The notes under the pieces are model-generated. The model had not been told where the DNA came from and did not search any database. It worked only from the letters and a program-made list of their open reading frames with translations. The position numbers and the translations under genes are program-made. From a bacterium (GTDB taxonomy: Bacteria; SZUA-79; Acidulodesulfobacterales; Acidulodesulfobacteraceae), in assembly GCA_021791295.1 (NCBI GenBank), contig JAJYWW010000004.1, positions 1-6,684 on the forward strand: a DNA stretch of 6,684 nucleotides. Reading direction: 5' to 3'. Below are positions 5,558-6,684 of the stretch, piece after piece; position 1 is the first letter of the stretch, and the number at the start of each line of letters is the position of its first letter.

Positions 5558-6278
5558 ATAATCCGTTATAACCTTCCCATCTTTTATATATATCGTTTTC
5601 TATAGAAAGGCTGTCTAAAATTCTGCCTGTCATAAAATCGACTATATCCGTTATCGTTTTAGGCTTATTATAAAAACCCGGAATAAGCGGAAGTATTACT
5701 GCGCCGGATGAATATAGCGAAAGCATGTTCTTGAGGTGTATATCGTTGAGCGGAGTTTCTCTAGGGCATACTACGAGTCTTTTTTTTTCTTTTAAAACTA
5801 CGTCCGCCGCACGTTCAATCAAATTTCCGGAAATTCCGCATGCTATCCTTGCCATAGAACCCATGGAACATGGAACTACCGCCATGCCTTTCACGTTTTT
5901 TGCCGAACCGCTCGCAATTTCAGACTCCAAAAATTTTTCGTCTAAAAGTTCGAACATATCGGCATAAATATTAAAATCCGCGTCCGAGACGATATTAGGA
6001 TTTAATGTTAAGTTAAGTTTTATCGCGTTTAGTATTTCTTGTTTTGCGTCGAAATTAGAAATTCCCGGATTAACGTTATTGCTATTTTTTGCTTTATCTT
6101 TATAATTACAGCCGCCTTTAAACATATCGAGTTCATCTTTCATTACCGTAAAACCCGGCTCTGAAACGATAAGATGAACGAAATAAGAATGTTCGATTAA
6201 AACTTTAAGAAGGCTCAGTCCGTATATTGCGCCGGATGCGCCTGTTATAGCAAGAATGTATGAATATTTTTTAGTCAT
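5544..6278 (-). CDS. ubiX: Flavin prenyltransferase, UbiX-like
   Basis: UbiX attaches dimethylallyl to FMN, making the prenyl-FMN cofactor of UbiD-type decarboxylases. In futalosine organisms a UbiX/UbiD pair (MqnM/MqnL) is thought to decarboxylate the dihydroxynaphthoate ring. The FMN-binding TGASGAIYG lies at 12-20, VSE at 38-40, ASGS at 122-125, VVPCSMGSMARIACGISGNL at 134-153, ERAADVVLKEKK at 155-166 with PRETPL at 172-177, the HLKNML block at 181-186, and GFYNKP plus VDFMTGRIL at the C-terminus. The core is complete, but 244 residues exceeds the usual 190-210. About 30-35 extra residues lie between 50 and 120, rich in Asn, Lys and Asp, and a short tail (226-244) is added. It follows the ubiA-like gene by 12 bp and overlaps mqnE. 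No Shine-Dalgarno sequence is visible before the ATG. UbiD itself is not in the window. Confidence 0.94.
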   Translation of the reverse strand: MTKKYSYILAITGASGAIYGLSLLKVLIEHSYFVHLIVSEPGFTVMKDELDMFKGGCNYKDKAKNSNNVNPGISNFDAKQEILNAIKLNLTLNPNIVSDADFNIYADMFELLDEKFLESEIASGSAKNVKGMAVVPCSMGSMARIACGISGNLIERAADVVLKEKKRLVVCPRETPLNDIHLKNMLSLYSSGAVILPLIPGFYNKPKTITDIVDFMTGRILDSLSIENDIYKRWEGYNGLYDEK

Positions 6279-6290
6279 TTATAAAATAAT

Positions 6291-6310
6291 TTATAATAAT
6301 TTATAATAAT
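6291..6310. repeat. 10-bp tandem repeat at the 3' end of the ubiA-like gene
   Basis: TTATAATAAT is repeated exactly at 6291-6300 and 6301-6310. It encodes the last codons of the ubiA-like gene, including the stop, and blends into the A+T-only 12-bp gap before ubiX. It looks like local slippage in AT-rich DNA, with no evidence of function. Confidence 0.4.
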
Positions 6311-6684
6311 ATGCCATGTTTAACGATATAAATATGAAAAAAGTGATAGATATATAACCGTTCATGGCAAAAAAAGCCATATCGATATTATCCAAACTTT
6401 TAAAAACCAAAATATGCTCGTACGCAAAAAATCCGGCTACGAGAACTATACCGATAATATATAAAAAATTAAGATTAAATAAAAAATATAAATAAATAAG
6501 GCAGAACAGTGCAAATAAATGCAGTATCCTGGCAATTATTACGGCATTTTTAACTCCAAATTTCGCAGGCACCGAAAAAAGCCCGTTTGCAATATCGAAA
6601 TCGTAATCCATTACGGCATAAAGTATATCGAATCCTGCTCCCCAGAAAACTACCGCAAGACCGAGAATTAAAATTTTGTAATCC
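6291..6684 (-). CDS. UbiA-family polyprenyltransferase (MqnP-like), 5' end cut by window edge
   Basis: This is the C-terminal 130 residues of an integral-membrane prenyltransferase. The frame is open to the window edge, so the apparent ATG at 6611 is internal. The second Asp-rich motif of the family, DxxYAxxDxxxD, is matched exactly by FDILYAVMDYDFD (Asp19, Tyr22, Asp26 and Asp30 of the visible part) and is followed by GLFSVPAKFG. About four hydrophobic helices follow. The FAYEHILVF and AFFAMNGYIS segments resemble menaquinone-pathway (MqnP/UbiA) enzymes, which prenylate a (dihydroxy)naphthoate ring. The first Asp-rich motif and roughly 160 N-terminal residues lie outside the window. It is upstream of ubiX and mqnE in the same direction, supporting a menaquinone role. 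The exact aromatic substrate is inferred from context. Confidence 0.92.
   Translation of the reverse strand, partial: DYKILILGLAVVFWGAGFDILYAVMDYDFDIANGLFSVPAKFGVKNAVIIARILHLFALFCLIYLYFLFNLNFLYIIGIVLVAGFFAYEHILVFKSLDNIDMAFFAMNGYISITFFIFISLNMAYYYKLL

Noticed and set aside
1..6684. CRISPR array, tRNA, rRNA, insertion sequence or prophage genes
   Set aside because: No spaced direct repeats of CRISPR size, no cloverleaf or rRNA sequence recognised, and no transposase or phage-like protein in any frame.

Overview
The window is an AT-rich stretch of bacterial chromosome with tightly packed housekeeping genes. There is no mobile element, CRISPR array, rRNA or tRNA that I can support. The mix of genes is a futalosine-type menaquinone cluster (ubiA-like, ubiX-like, mqnE), a CarD/CdnL RNA polymerase regulator next to a membrane PIN-TRAM protein, MEP-pathway isoprenoid genes and an old yellow enzyme. 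This suits an anaerobic or microaerophilic, Gram-negative-type bacterium that respires with menaquinone. A deltaproteobacterial or related lineage is my inference from the CarD/PIN-TRAM/IspD-IspF association; the sequence does not prove it.

Layout. Positions 1-1024 (minus) hold an old yellow enzyme of the XenA/YqjM type, cut by the left edge near its C-terminus. Positions 1025-1271 form a 247-bp divergent control region with two separate repeat systems: a 21-bp-period palindromic array just upstream of the oxidoreductase, and a 14-bp tandem repeat just upstream of ispF, followed by an extended -10 element (TGCTATAAT) so close to the ispF ATG that the transcript may be leaderless. Positions 1272-2584 (plus) hold ispF and ispD, overlapping by 4 bp, in the reverse of the common ispD-ispF order. 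Positions 2724-6684 (minus) hold five codirectional genes, read from the right edge as ubiA-like (5' end cut off), ubiX-like, mqnE, carD and PIN-TRAM. The last of these converges on ispD.

How the genes work together. IspD and IspF carry out consecutive-pathway steps of MEP isoprenoid synthesis (the IspE step lies between them), which supplies the dimethylallyl and polyprenyl units. The UbiA-like enzyme attaches the polyprenyl chain in menaquinone synthesis, and UbiX makes prenylated FMN, from dimethylallyl phosphate, for a UbiD-type decarboxylase. MqnE makes aminofutalosine at the start of the futalosine route. The window therefore links isoprenoid supply to quinone assembly. CarD and the PIN-TRAM protein are a general transcription factor and a probable membrane-anchored nuclease-fold protein that appear to share the quinone transcription unit.

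I found no unmistakably new system. The best leads are the two repeat arrays and the possible leaderless ispF start in the divergent region, the joining of menaquinone genes to carD, and a CxxC motif in CarD. Several genes lack a Shine-Dalgarno sequence, while carD and the oxidoreductase have strong ones.
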